43,607 nt of DNA from Verrucomicrobiaceae bacterium (lineage in GTDB: Bacteria > Verrucomicrobiota > Verrucomicrobiia > Verrucomicrobiales > Akkermansiaceae), in the NCBI GenBank assembly GCA_027485615.1, contig JAIXQS010000049.1:1-43607 (forward strand), read 5' to 3'. The number at the start of each line of letters is the position of its first letter. Position 1 is the stretch's first letter. The position numbers and the translations under genes are program-made. Shown one piece after another: positions 33,578 through 43,357 of the stretch. Below the pieces are notes generated by a model. The model made no database searches, was not told the DNA's origin, and worked only from the letters and a program-made list of their open reading frames with translations.

Positions 33578-36301
33578 AAGGCGGACGACCAAGGCGCGAT
33601 CTCCACCCACGATGTTGTCTGGAGCACACCCGGCAAGAACGCCGCCGACTCCATGCCCATTGGTAATGGCGAGCTCGGAATCAATCTCTGGGTCGAGGAA
33701 AACGGCGACCTCCTTTTCTATCTCGGCCGCAATGACGCCTACAGCGCGGTTTCCACCCTCTGCAAGGTGGGTGCCGTGCGGGTTTCGCTTTCACCAAACC
33801 CCTTTGTCGCCGGCGTACCATTCCGCCAGCATCTGAAGTTGCGCGATGGAGTTTGTGAAATCACCGCCGGGCCTGCGGACCAACAGGTCAGCCTTCAAGT
33901 GTTTGTCGATTCCGCATCACCGGTGGTGCATGTGTTAGGAAAATCCACGAAGCCGGTCACCGTTACGGCCAAAGTGGAAAGCTGGCGCACGGAACCCCAG
34001 TCGTTGCATGAAGATTCCTTATGGACTATGGCTCAGGCACCCAACAAACCGCTGCAGGCAGCCGACATCTTTCCCAAAGCGGCAAAGCACTCCGTCAGCT
34101 GGTATCACCGCAACGAAAACTCCTTCGCCTTTGAGGAAACCATCCGAGTCCAATCGCTGGAATCCATCCGCGATACGCTAAAAGACCCGCTGATTCACCG
34201 GACCTTCGGCGGCTGGGTCACCGGAACCGGTTTCGAATCCACCGATGATCGCACTCTCGTCACTCCGCAGCCGGTCAGTGACTTCCACCTGCGCGTGGCT
34301 AGCCCCTGCGAGCAGACTCCCACGGCAGCGGCATGGCTGAAATCCGCCGAATCCATCGCAAATGCTGCGGCGGATGGACAGGCCGCCCTGACCCGCACCT
34401 CCGCCTCATGGCAGAAGTTTTGGGATCGCTCTTATGTCGATACCGGATCTGCCCCGGTCACCGGAATCGGCATTCCGGAAAATGCCCACCCCGTGAGGAT
34501 CGGCGTGGATTCGCAAGGCGCCAATCGTTTCGCCGGCAGCATCGGCACCCTCCACCTAACAAACGAAGTGATATCTCCGGAAAAAATCGCCGGACTCGCA
34601 AAATCGGGGCCACAGACCGAAACCACCCGCAATCTCGACGCTCCTTCATTCAAGAACGGACTCAGCATCGAAGGTTGGATCAAGCCGGATTCGGGAGCTG
34701 CCGCCCGTATCCTCGACAAGCTCACGGTGGGCGTGAACGACGGGTTCCTGTTCGACATCCAACCCGAAGGAGCACTCCGTTTGATCGCAGGCCCCGCTCT
34801 CGTCACCTCGCCGCAGAACGTGATCAAACCCGGCCAATGGCAACATGTTGCTGCCACATTGGATCCGAAAACCACAGCGATGACACTCTATGTCGATGGC
34901 ACGCCAGTGGCTTCGGCGCAGTCCAAGGCGACGCCCGATAACATGACCGTGGGCAAGGCGCACACGCTCCAGCGCTACATGCAGGCCTGCGCCGGACGCT
35001 CGATCTATCCGATCAAATTCAACGGCAGCATCTTCACCGTCGAGCCTACCTATCTCGGACGGGAGGGCAATCCCGACTGGCGGCGCTGGGGCGATTGCCA
35101 CTGGTGGCAGAATGTCAGAATGCCCTATCACGCCATGCAGGCCACAGGCGACTTCGATCTGATGATGCCGCTTTTCGACACCTTCGAGCGCATCCGCCCT
35201 TATGCCGAGGCGCGGACAAAGCTCTATTTCAATGCCGAGGGCTGCTTTTTCACGGAGACCATGACCATCTGGGGCACCTATGCCAACCGCGACTACGGCT
35301 GGGACCGCACCGGCAAGAAACCCGGAGAAATGGTGAATATGTTTGTGCGCTACGTCTGGAACCAAGGACTCGAATTGACCGGGCTGATGCTCGATTACTA
35401 CGATCACACCGGGGACCAGGTCTTCCTCCAGAAGCGTCTGCTGCCGATGGCAACCTCCGTACTGAAATACTTCGACACCCGCTTCCGCAAGGATGCCGAG
35501 GGTCGCATCGTCATCGATCCCACCCAGTCCGTGGAAACTTATTGGTATGATGTGATCAACGACACCCCTAGCGTGGCGGGTATCAACGATGTGAGCGCAC
35601 GCCTCTGTGCGCTGCCGGAAACTCTGACATCGCCAGAACAGCGGAAATTTTTCACCCACATGAAAGCGGCCGCGCCGGTGATCCCGATCGAGGACGCACA
35701 ACTCGACTGCAAAACCGTGCGCCGCATCGCGGTGGCGCAGAAATACAATCCGCAGCGCTCCAATTGTGAGAATCCCGAATTGTTCCCGATCTGGCCGTTC
35801 CGCGTCTTCGGTCTGGAGCGTCCGATGCTGGAAGAGGCTCGCAATGCCTATCAACTGCGTGGCGACCACAACGACGTCGGCTGGGGTTATGACAGCAATG
35901 CCGCCGCGCTGCTGGGCATGACCGATGAGGCCGCTCGCATCATGAAAGTGAAGTTGGCCAACTCCAACGCCGCCTACCGCTGGCCTGCCACCTGGGGGCC
36001 GAACTTCGACTGGTCGCCCGACCAATGCCACGGCGGCAACCTGATGGCATCCATCAACTACATGCTGCTCCAGCATTCCGGCGACAAGATTCTGCTCCTG
36101 CCCGCGTGGCCGAAAGATTGGGATGTTTCGTTCAAACTCCACGCTCCGCGCCAGACCACCGTCGAACTCGTTTATCGCGGCGGGAAAATCGAAAAACTCG
36201 AGGTTCACCCGCCGGAAAGGCGCAAGGATATCAAAATCCCCGAAGGCATCAATGCCCCTTCGGTGCCCGTGTTGGTCAACGACGGCAAGGAGCAACCATA
36301 G
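33482..36301 (+). CDS. DUF5703 / GH95-like (alpha/alpha)6 glycoside hydrolase with inserted LamG
   Basis: 939 residues; signal peptide starts at Met8 (MKQTPRPIVVGICILSILSF), so translation may begin at 33503. Residues about 40-320 form the DUF5703 N-terminal beta domain (STHDVVWSTPGKNAADSMPI, GNGELGINLWVEENGDLLFY). About 337-480 is a concanavalin/LamG domain whose strand order looks circularly permuted. From about 490 the catalytic six-hairpin barrel follows (LQRYMQACAGRSIYPIKFNG, WGDCHWWQNVRMPYHAMQAT), with the C-terminal beta cap after 856. Relatives cluster with GH95 alpha-L-fucosidases/galactosidases, but DUF5703 activity is not assigned. An inactive tail fragment of a paralogue lies at 18398-18614. 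It starts 24 bases after the previous gene and is bracketed by 164-bp repeats. Confidence 0.87.
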   Translation: MRTHSSRMKQTPRPIVVGICILSILSFGAATAKADDQGAISTHDVVWSTPGKNAADSMPIGNGELGINLWVEENGDLLFYLGRNDAYSAVSTLCKVGAVRVSLSPNPFVAGVPFRQHLKLRDGVCEITAGPADQQVSLQVFVDSASPVVHVLGKSTKPVTVTAKVESWRTEPQSLHEDSLWTMAQAPNKPLQAADIFPKAAKHSVSWYHRNENSFAFEETIRVQSLESIRDTLKDPLIHRTFGGWVTGTGFESTDDRTLVTPQPVSDFHLRVASPCEQTPTAAAWLKSAESIANAAADGQAALTRTSASWQKFWDRSYVDTGSAPVTGIGIPENAHPVRIGVDSQGANRFAGSIGTLHLTNEVISPEKIAGLAKSGPQTETTRNLDAPSFKNGLSIEGWIKPDSGAAARILDKLTVGVNDGFLFDIQPEGALRLIAGPALVTSPQNVIKPGQWQHVAATLDPKTTAMTLYVDGTPVASAQSKATPDNMTVGKAHTLQRYMQACAGRSIYPIKFNGSIFTVEPTYLGREGNPDWRRWGDCHWWQNVRMPYHAMQATGDFDLMMPLFDTFERIRPYAEARTKLYFNAEGCFFTETMTIWGTYANRDYGWDRTGKKPGEMVNMFVRYVWNQGLELTGLMLDYYDHTGDQVFLQKRLLPMATSVLKYFDTRFRKDAEGRIVIDPTQSVETYWYDVINDTPSVAGINDVSARLCALPETLTSPEQRKFFTHMKAAAPVIPIEDAQLDCKTVRRIAVAQKYNPQRSNCENPELFPIWPFRVFGLERPMLEEARNAYQLRGDHNDVGWGYDSNAAALLGMTDEAARIMKVKLANSNAAYRWPATWGPNFDWSPDQCHGGNLMASINYMLLQHSGDKILLLPAWPKDWDVSFKLHAPRQTTVELVYRGGKIEKLEVHPPERRKDIKIPEGINAPSVPVLVNDGKEQP

Positions 36302-36415
36302 AACTCACACGGAACAAACATGATAACGCATTCTTCACGCATGAAACAGACCCCACCCCCCATCGTTGCCGGCATTTGCCTGCTATCCATTCTATCCTTA
36401 GGGGTCGCCACCGCA
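36252..36415 (+). repeat. 164-bp direct repeat, right copy
   Basis: Runs from the end of the DUF5703 gene, where it encodes APSVPVLVNDGKEQP, through the gap into the signal-peptide region of the canonical GH110 gene. Same length as the left copy with no insertion or deletion. A third, shorter and weaker relative is the signal-peptide start at 31322-31395. Confidence 0.9.
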
Positions 36416-38137
36416 CGCGAAGCGGTCGTGCTCGACATGGCGGCCTTCGGCGCGAAGGCCGACGGCAGCGACACGACCCCCGGCTTGCGGGCGGCTCTGG
36501 AAAAAGTCCGCAGCGGCCAGGCGACCAAGCTGACATTTGCACCCGGGCGGTATGATTTCCATCCCGAGCGCGCTTCCGAGCAATATCTGTTTGTCAGCAA
36601 CAATGACGAGGGGCTCAAGCGCATCGCTTTTCCCCTGACGGACATCAAGGGATTGGAAATCGATGGCGGTGGATCGACGTTCGTATTCCACGGCTACACC
36701 GTCCCGTTTCTGATCGAAGAATCCAGTGGCATCACCCTCAGGAATTTCTCGGTGGATTTCAGCCGTCCGTTTCACTCGGAAGGGAAAGTCCTGGCGATCA
36801 CGCCCGACCATGTCGATCTGGAGTTTTCGGAGGAATACCCGCATGAGATTCGCAACGGCGTGCTCGTGTTTACCAATGGACAAAAGGTAAGCGGCCCCGC
36901 GACGACGGTGAGCAGCGGAGAGGTTCTCTATCCCTACGGCAGCCTGCTCGCCTTCGATCCGGTGAAACGCGAGACCGCTTTCATGGCCAAGGACCGTTAC
37001 GAGGTGGGGGCGGGCATCGCTGCGGATAAGCTCGGTCCCGATCAGGTGCGGATCAGGATCCCCGACATCTCCGCGAAGGTAGGCGATGTGCTGGTTTTCA
37101 GCCCGAAGAACCGCGATGTCCCCGGGATTGTCATTTCCGATAGCTCCGGCGTCCACCTCACGGACATCACGCTGAACCATTGCGGCGGCATGGGTGTGAT
37201 CGCCCAGCGCAGCGCCGACATCTTCGTGAAAAAAATGCGGGTCACACCGCCTGCCGGCGGTAAGAGGATTGTGAGCACCACGGCAGACGCCACCCACTTC
37301 GTGAACTGCAAGGGCAGCATCGAACTGGTGGATTGCCTTTTCGAACAGCAGAAGGATGACGCTACGAACGTTCACGGGCTCTATGCGAAGATCACACACA
37401 TCTTTTCCCCCACGCGCTTCGAGGTCACCCTCATCCACCCGCAGCAGGTCGGCATCGATTTCATCAAGGCAGGCACCCGCCTTGAGCTGAACGACGGCCC
37501 CAGTTTGCGTGAGGAAGGATTCGCGACAGTCAAATCCGTTGAGCGCATCAACAAGCAAAGGACCATTGTCGAAATCGAAGCCGCCCTGCCCGAGAGCGTC
37601 ACCCTCGGCGATTCCGTGGCGGATGCCGATGCGAACACCGCCGCAGTCCTGATCCGGAATTGCGTGATGCGAGGCAACCGCGCCCGCGGCATCCTCCTCG
37701 GCTCTCGCGGGCCGATGGTTGTCGAGGGCAACACCTTCCACATCCCCGGCGCGGCGATCCTCTTCGAGGGCGACTCGCGTTTCTGGTTCGAGCAAGCGGG
37801 CGTGCGCGACGTCGTGATCAAGGGTAACACCTTCGACAACTGCAACTACGGCGTCTGGGGAACCGGATGCATTCAGGTCGGCTCGGGCATCGCGGATGAA
37901 TTCAGAAGCGTCTCCCGATACAACCGCAACATCCGCATCGAGAACAACCTCTTCCGCCACTTCAGCAATCTGCCGCTACTGCATCTCTATTCCGTGGATG
38001 GCCTCACTTTCACCGGCAACCGGTTGGAGCGAACGAAGGCCTATCCCGCGCCGGATGCAGGCGGGTGGGAAATGTTCAAGATCACCGATTCCGATAACGT
38101 AAAAGTTGAGGAGCCATCCACCCTTTCCAACAACTGA
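36320..38137 (+). CDS. GH110 family alpha-1,3-galactosidase (canonical)
   Basis: 605 residues; signal peptide from Met8 ([20 protein letters not shown]). Of the five GH110-like sequences in the window this one best fits the family: [20 protein letters not shown] at the start, [15 protein letters not shown] near 145, and the active-site blocks TADATHF (Asp323) and [10 protein letters not shown] (Asp346-Asp347). The 23- and 24-residue spacing matches the catalytic Asp trio known in GH110. The later beta-helix ([20 protein letters not shown]) and end are also regular. GH110 removes terminal alpha-1,3-linked galactose (for example blood-group B or linear B structures, and some marine galactans). 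It is exported and follows the DUF5703 gene by 18 bases. Confidence 0.93.
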   Translation: MITHSSRMKQTPPPIVAGICLLSILSLGVATAREAVVLDMAAFGAKADGSDTTPGLRAALEKVRSGQATKLTFAPGRYDFHPERASEQYLFVSNNDEGLKRIAFPLTDIKGLEIDGGGSTFVFHGYTVPFLIEESSGITLRNFSVDFSRPFHSEGKVLAITPDHVDLEFSEEYPHEIRNGVLVFTNGQKVSGPATTVSSGEVLYPYGSLLAFDPVKRETAFMAKDRYEVGAGIAADKLGPDQVRIRIPDISAKVGDVLVFSPKNRDVPGIVISDSSGVHLTDITLNHCGGMGVIAQRSADIFVKKMRVTPPAGGKRIVSTTADATHFVNCKGSIELVDCLFEQQKDDATNVHGLYAKITHIFSPTRFEVTLIHPQQVGIDFIKAGTRLELNDGPSLREEGFATVKSVERINKQRTIVEIEAALPESVTLGDSVADADANTAAVLIRNCVMRGNRARGILLGSRGPMVVEGNTFHIPGAAILFEGDSRFWFEQAGVRDVVIKGNTFDNCNYGVWGTGCIQVGSGIADEFRSVSRYNRNIRIENNLFRHFSNLPLLHLYSVDGLTFTGNRLERTKAYPAPDAGGWEMFKITDSDNVKVEEPSTLSNN

Positions 38138-38174
38138 CGCGGATTGCCACCACCAGAAAACCTATCTAAGCAGT

Positions 38175-41100
38175 TTGAAAACAACCTCAATCATCCACGC
38201 CTTCACATGGTTATTCTGCTCCGCGCTGTTTCCCTCATCAGCCCAAGCTGCGCCTGAAGCCCGACAACCCAACATCCTCTTCGTGATCGCCGACGATTGG
38301 GGCTGGGGAGACGCCGGTGTTTATGGACGCACGTGGATCAAGACCCCCGCGTTTGACCGCGTGGCGAACGAGGGACTGCGCTTCGACAACGCCTACACGC
38401 CCAACGCCAAATGCGCCCCTTCGCGGTCGGCGATTCTCACCGGACGCAATTCATGGCAGCTCAAGGAAGCCGCCAACCACGGCGGATTTTTCCCAAACGA
38501 GTTCAAGGTCTATCCCGAAACGCTTGGCCGGCACGGCTACTTCGTGGGCATGACAGGAAAAGGCTGGGCACCCGGCATCGCCCTCGATGCCGACGGCAAA
38601 CCCCGACCGCTCACAGGGCAGGCTTTCGAGAAACGCACCGCCCCCAAACCCACCTCCGAGATCAACGCCAACGACTACGCCGCCAATTTCACCGACTTCC
38701 TCGATGCCGCGCCCGAAGACGGCCCGTGGTGCTTCTGGATGGGTGTCCTCGAACCCCACCGAGATTACGAATCCGGCACGGGTGTTTCCAAAGGGGGTAA
38801 AAAAATCACCGACATCGAACGCGTGCCCTCCTACTGGCCGGACACGCCCGCCGTGCGCAATGACATGCTCGACTACGCGCTCGAAGTCGAACACTTCGAC
38901 CGCCACCTCGGACGCGTCATCGGGGAGTTGGAAAAACGCGGCCAGCTCGAAAACACCCTCATCGTGGTGACCTCGGACAACGGCCGTCCGTTTCCCCGTG
39001 AAAAGGGCAACCTCTACGAAGCCGCGAACCATCTTCCCTTCGCCGTGTTATGGAAAGGCGGCATCAAATCCCCCGGTCGCGTGGTTCGCGATTATGTCAG
39101 CTTCGTGGATCTTGCCCCGACCTTTCTCGACGTCGCCGGGATCCCGTGGGCGGAGTCCGGCATGGCTCCCACCTCGGGCATCAGTCTCACCGATGTTTTT
39201 AAATCCGGCAAAACCGACGCCATCCAGCCGGGACGCGACCACGTCATCCTCGGCCAGGAACGGCACGACGTCGGGCGCCCGCACGACCAGGGCTACCCAA
39301 TCCGAAGCATCATCAAGGACGGCTGGCTCTACTCGCGCAATTTCACCCCGGATCGCTGGCCATCCGGCAATCCCGAGACCGGCTACCTCAACACCGACGG
39401 CAGCCCGACCAAAACCGAAATCCTGACCGCCAACCGCTCCAAACCGAACGATCCCCACTGGCTGCTGTGCTTCGGAAAACGCCCGCCGGAAGAACTGTTC
39501 GACCTGAAAACCGACCCCGACTGCGTGAACAACCTCGCCGCCGTGCCCGAGCAGCAATCGCGCCGCGCCGCACTGGAAACGCAGTTGCTGGCCAAACTCA
39601 AGGATCAGGAAGACCCGCGCATCTCCGGCCATGGCGAGGTGTTTGACAACTACCCCTACGCAGGCAAGGAACGCGGACTGTATGACCGCTATCTCAAGGG
39701 TGAGAAGATGAAAACCGGCTGGGTGAACTCCACCGACCGGGAACCTGCTCCGCTTGATGACACAGCTTCCGCCGACCTCCGCGCCTTGATCGCTGCGGAG
39801 CTCGCCGCCGGAAACAAGCGTATCGTCATTCCGCCAGGCCGCTATCGTGTGCAGGCGGAAAACGGCGGCCATCTGCATTTCAAGGATCTCTCCGATGTGG
39901 AAATCATCGCCGAAAACGTCGAGTTGGTTTGCACGTCAACCGTCCGCGCGTTGTTTTTCGAAAACTGCACGAACGTCACCCTCCGCGGGCTGACCGTGGA
40001 CTACGATCCACTGCCTTTCACCCAGGGCAAAATCATCGCCATGGCACCCGACAAGAGCTGGATGGATTTCGAGGTGGCGAAGGGATATCCGGAAAACGAA
40101 TTGCAGGAACGCATCCAGATCTATGACCCGGCGACGGGCGAACTCCGCAGGGGGGACGCTTCATGGGATCAGAAAATCGAGGCGCTCGGGGAACACCGCT
40201 ATCGTGTTGGAAAGGGTGGAAACTACCGGTTCGATCCCCTGAACGACACCGAGCAGGTGGGCGACATCCTCGTGACGAACAACCATTCCGGCCAACAGGC
40301 ATCGCCCCACGCCGTCGAGTTGCAGGGCTGCAAGAGAGTGCGTCTCGAAGACATCACCGTCTTCGCCTCGCCTTGTTTCGGCTTTCTCGAATACGACTGT
40401 GATGGTTCCGAATACATCCGCTGCAAGGTGGATCGCCGCGCCCCGGAGGACGATCCCGTGAAACGCGACCAGCCGCGCATGCGTTCGCTGAATGCCGATG
40501 CGTTTCACAGCAAGGATGCCGCCAAGGGCCCCGCCATCATCGGATGCACGGCACGTTTCCAGGGCGACGACTGCGTGAACATCAACGGGAAATACCATTA
40601 CGTGAGCGGCGCCCAAGGTCGGCTCGTGCGCATCGCGGTTCTCAACAACCAGCTCAAGATCAAGGTCGGCGATCCGGTGGAGTTCCTGCCCTATTCGGGG
40701 TCGCGCCCGCCGGATGCGGTGGTCACCGATATGCAGCCGGATCCCGCGCCGATCACCGGGGAGGAAAAAAACCTGGTCCAAAAGCTCGGCCTCAACGAGA
40801 ACATCCGGACGTGGCTTCTGACAGGAAAGGCGCAGTTTTACACGCTTACGCTGGATCGAGAAATCGAGGTGCCCGCCGGTTCCGCGGTTTGTTGTCCGCT
40901 GAGGGTTGGCAATGGCTTTGCCGTCAAGGACTGCGACTTCGGGCACAACCGCTCGCGCGGCGTCCTCATCAAGGCGAGCAACGGCGAAGTGAGCGGCAAC
41001 CGCATCACCAACAGCCGCATGGCGGCCGTGCTGGTTTCCCCGGAATTCTGGTGGATGGAAGCCGGCATGTCCTCCGATCTGGTGGTCAGGGACAACGTCA

Positions 41101-41366
41101 TCAAAGGCTGCCTGCAAACGCCGATCCAGGTTCATGCCCATGGCGGCAACCGCGAGATCCTGCCGGCCGGTGCGCTACGCAACATTTCCATCCTCAACAA
41201 CCGCTTCGAGGACTGCGTGTGGCCGCTCGTTCACGTGACCTCGACATCGAATCTCAAAATCGAAGGGAATCATTTCCCTGAATTCCCACCCGCAAAACCC
41301 GACGGAGCCGCGCCCCCACAGGCCGTGGTCTTGGAAAACTGCGAACCCGCACCAGGCGGGCGATAA
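38175..41366 (+). CDS. Sulfatase fused to a GH110-like beta-helix domain
   Basis: 1063 residues from a TTG at 38175, which gives signal peptide (M)[25 protein letters not shown]; a TTG at 38106 inside the previous gene is also in frame but leaves the signal internal. No ATG is available. Residues about 30-520 are an S1 sulfatase: [11 protein letters not shown] metal site, [11 protein letters not shown] with the formylglycine Cys80, [11 protein letters not shown] second signature, and [17 protein letters not shown]. The details recall N-sulfoglucosamine sulfohydrolase-type enzymes. Residues about 528-1063 are a GH110-like beta-helix ([15 protein letters not shown]) with the full Asp trio: Asp775 (NADAFHS) and Asp798-Asp799 (QGDDCVN). 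One chain could remove sulfate and then the exposed alpha-galactose. It is the last gene of the operon and needs a formylglycine-generating enzyme, not found here. Confidence 0.9.
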   Translation: MKTTSIIHAFTWLFCSALFPSSAQAAPEARQPNILFVIADDWGWGDAGVYGRTWIKTPAFDRVANEGLRFDNAYTPNAKCAPSRSAILTGRNSWQLKEAANHGGFFPNEFKVYPETLGRHGYFVGMTGKGWAPGIALDADGKPRPLTGQAFEKRTAPKPTSEINANDYAANFTDFLDAAPEDGPWCFWMGVLEPHRDYESGTGVSKGGKKITDIERVPSYWPDTPAVRNDMLDYALEVEHFDRHLGRVIGELEKRGQLENTLIVVTSDNGRPFPREKGNLYEAANHLPFAVLWKGGIKSPGRVVRDYVSFVDLAPTFLDVAGIPWAESGMAPTSGISLTDVFKSGKTDAIQPGRDHVILGQERHDVGRPHDQGYPIRSIIKDGWLYSRNFTPDRWPSGNPETGYLNTDGSPTKTEILTANRSKPNDPHWLLCFGKRPPEELFDLKTDPDCVNNLAAVPEQQSRRAALETQLLAKLKDQEDPRISGHGEVFDNYPYAGKERGLYDRYLKGEKMKTGWVNSTDREPAPLDDTASADLRALIAAELAAGNKRIVIPPGRYRVQAENGGHLHFKDLSDVEIIAENVELVCTSTVRALFFENCTNVTLRGLTVDYDPLPFTQGKIIAMAPDKSWMDFEVAKGYPENELQERIQIYDPATGELRRGDASWDQKIEALGEHRYRVGKGGNYRFDPLNDTEQVGDILVTNNHSGQQASPHAVELQGCKRVRLEDITVFASPCFGFLEYDCDGSEYIRCKVDRRAPEDDPVKRDQPRMRSLNADAFHSKDAAKGPAIIGCTARFQGDDCVNINGKYHYVSGAQGRLVRIAVLNNQLKIKVGDPVEFLPYSGSRPPDAVVTDMQPDPAPITGEEKNLVQKLGLNENIRTWLLTGKAQFYTLTLDREIEVPAGSAVCCPLRVGNGFAVKDCDFGHNRSRGVLIKASNGEVSGNRITNSRMAAVLVSPEFWWMEAGMSSDLVVRDNVIKGCLQTPIQVHAHGGNREILPAGALRNISILNNRFEDCVWPLVHVTSTSNLKIEGNHFPEFPPAKPDGAAPPQAVVLENCEPAPGGR

Positions 41367-41371
41367 TCCGT

Positions 41372-42655
41372 TCAGAGATCGTTGATCGAGCCGAAGTCGG
41401 GCGAGAACAGTCGCTTGTAGGTTCTCGCCGCGTAGCCGTCGGTCATGCCCGCGAGGTAATCGCAGACGAGGCGGGCGCGGGCTTCGGCATCAGGGGCTTG
41501 TTCGATTTCGCGGACGGTATCCGCAGGGAGGAGTTGGAAATCCTGGCCGTCGATGCGCTCGCCCTTCACGTAGCGGGTTTCCAGTGTTTCCCAGAGCTGG
41601 CGCAGCATGCGGGAGCCCTTGTGCTCGAGTTGTTTAAGCTGCGGGGAGAGGAAGACGACGTCGAAGGCGAGTTTCTTGAAAAGCTCGCTCTCGGCGCGGA
41701 TTGCGGGATCGACGGTGAGGCGGTATTTATAGCGGTTCGTGGCGGCGGAGAGGAAATTCACATCCTTCTCCAGCGATGTGGCGCGGATGTATGCGCCGAT
41801 GCGTTTGCCGACGAAGGGATCCACTTTCCGCCTGCGGATGGCACGCATCAGATCGCCGAGCGGGGTGCCTTCCGTGAAGTCGATCCCTTTCTCCTGCGCC
41901 CAGTTTTCGATTTTCTCGACGTGCAGGAAACCGGCGCGGACACTGTCGGAGAGGTCGTTGAGCGAGTAGGCGGTGTCGTCCGCCCAATCCATGATCTGGC
42001 ACTCGATGGATTTGAAGGAATCGCGCTCCTTGCCTGGTGACAGCTCCGCAGGGAAATCATTTCCCGCCAGCGCCCAGTCGAGGAAGCGCGCCTGCGAGTC
42101 GTAGATGAAATGATTTTTCGGAGGTGCGCCGGCGGCCTTCAATTCGCTCCACAGCGTCTTGTATTTCAGGATGCCATCGAGGAAGGCGCGCGAGGGATCC
42201 ATGCCGGTGTGTTTGGCGGAAAAAATCCGCTCGGTGAGCAGGCGCAGGGTCTGGGCGTTACCTTCGAAGCCGCCGTTTCCGGCAAGCAGATGGTTCAGCG
42301 TGCGCTCGCCCGCGTGGCCGAAGGGCGGGTGGCCGAGATCGTGGGAAAGGCAGATCGCCTCGATCAGGTCGGGGTCGATGTAGAAACTGTCGGAAAGCAG
42401 GGAGCCGGGCTGGCGCAGCAGCCATGCGGAAATGGATTTCCCGATCTGCGCGACCTCCAGCGAGTGGGTGAGTCGGGTGCGATAGAAATCGTATTCGCCG
42501 GACCAGAAGACCTGGGTCTTGTTCTGCAGGCGGCGGAACGTGGGCGTGTGGAGCACACGGTCACGATCGACCTGGAACGGCGTGCGGTAATCCCCCGCAT
42601 CCGATTTCCCGGACATCCGCTCGGTGTCGAAGGCTCCGTAAAACTCGTTTCGCAT
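41372..42655 (-). CDS. dgt: Deoxyguanosinetriphosphate triphosphohydrolase (dGTPase)
   Basis: 427 residues, cytoplasmic. The HD-domain metal ligands are all present: RLTHSLEVAQIG (His64), SHDLGHPPFGHAGE (His105-Asp106, His109, His114), and IMDWADDTAYSLND for the later Asp. The N-terminus DYRTPFQVDRDRVLHTPTFRRLQNKTQVF is the standard dgt start. The enzyme splits dGTP to deoxyguanosine and triphosphate and controls dNTP pools. Length is usual for the non-E. coli type. It converges with the sulfatase-GH110 gene with a 5-base gap, so the glycan operon ends here. Confidence 0.95.
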   Translation of the reverse strand: MRNEFYGAFDTERMSGKSDAGDYRTPFQVDRDRVLHTPTFRRLQNKTQVFWSGEYDFYRTRLTHSLEVAQIGKSISAWLLRQPGSLLSDSFYIDPDLIEAICLSHDLGHPPFGHAGERTLNHLLAGNGGFEGNAQTLRLLTERIFSAKHTGMDPSRAFLDGILKYKTLWSELKAAGAPPKNHFIYDSQARFLDWALAGNDFPAELSPGKERDSFKSIECQIMDWADDTAYSLNDLSDSVRAGFLHVEKIENWAQEKGIDFTEGTPLGDLMRAIRRRKVDPFVGKRIGAYIRATSLEKDVNFLSAATNRYKYRLTVDPAIRAESELFKKLAFDVVFLSPQLKQLEHKGSRMLRQLWETLETRYVKGERIDGQDFQLLPADTVREIEQAPDAEARARLVCDYLAGMTDGYAARTYKRLFSPDFGSINDL

Positions 42656-42808
42656 GAGGGAGTTTGCGGGCGCAGCGTTGGGTGTTTCAAGGGAAGAGTT
42701 GGGGAAATGGGATGAAGAGGGTTTCGCCGCGAACTTCGCGAGCTTGGCGGTTCAAATTCTTCTCGGGGGTGGTTGCGGAGTGGTTCGGGAACTGCTAACT
42801 GTTCGGCG

Positions 42809-43270
42809 ATGGTAACGAAGCAGGTGATCAGGGCGGCGACGGGATGGTTGGAACTGGGGATGCCCGACGAAGCGCTGGAGGAGCTTGCGGCGCTGACGGG
42901 GGATGATCGTAGCGAGCGCCGGGTGTTGGAACTCAAGCTCTCGGCGCAAATGGCGAAGGGTGATTGGTCGCACGCATCGGCGACGGCTCTGGAGCTTTGC
43001 GGGCAGGCGGCGGACGAGCCTGATTTTTTTCTGAGCGCCGCATACTGCCTGCATGAGGCGGGTGGCACGGTTGAGGCGCGTAAATGCTTGCTGAGTGGCC
43101 CGGAAATCCTCCACGATTTGCCTGTTTTTCACTACAATATGGCCTGCTATCTGTGGACGCTTGGAGACAAGGACAACGCCACGCGGCATCTCGACATCGC
43201 AATCGGCATGGACGACAGCTTCCTCGAAGCCGCCCGTGTGGATAGGGATCTGGTGGGGATGGTGATCTGA
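42809..43270 (+). CDS. Small TPR protein
   Basis: 153 residues from ATG 42809; a start at 42773 would add twelve unlikely residues. No signal peptide. Four to five helix pairs with TPR spacing are visible (AATGWLELGMPDEALEELAA, FFLSAAYCLHEAGGTVEARK, FHYNMACYLWTLGDKDNATR). TPR proteins of this size mediate protein contacts; the partner is unknown. It is transcribed away from dgt across a 150-base shared upstream region. Confidence 0.82.
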   Translation: MVTKQVIRAATGWLELGMPDEALEELAALTGDDRSERRVLELKLSAQMAKGDWSHASATALELCGQAADEPDFFLSAAYCLHEAGGTVEARKCLLSGPEILHDLPVFHYNMACYLWTLGDKDNATRHLDIAIGMDDSFLEAARVDRDLVGMVI

Positions 43271-43357
43271 TCAATCACCGAAAGGCTCCCGTAAGGAAGA
43301 GTTTGAACCCGCATAACGGGTGACAACATGCGCGGGCGAGGTTACAGGCTGGCGTCC

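Noticed and set aside
34646..36295. Long minus-strand frame (549 codons) opposite the DUF5703 gene
   Set aside because: It is the GC-rich shadow of a clearly recognisable hydrolase and shows no domain of its own; the same holds for the long minus frames at 36398-37960, 32114-33325 and 12240-13418.
11554..41366. Genomic island integrated at the tRNA-Gln
   Set aside because: No integrase gene and no distant copy of the tRNA end near 41.4 kb that would mark the other attachment site.
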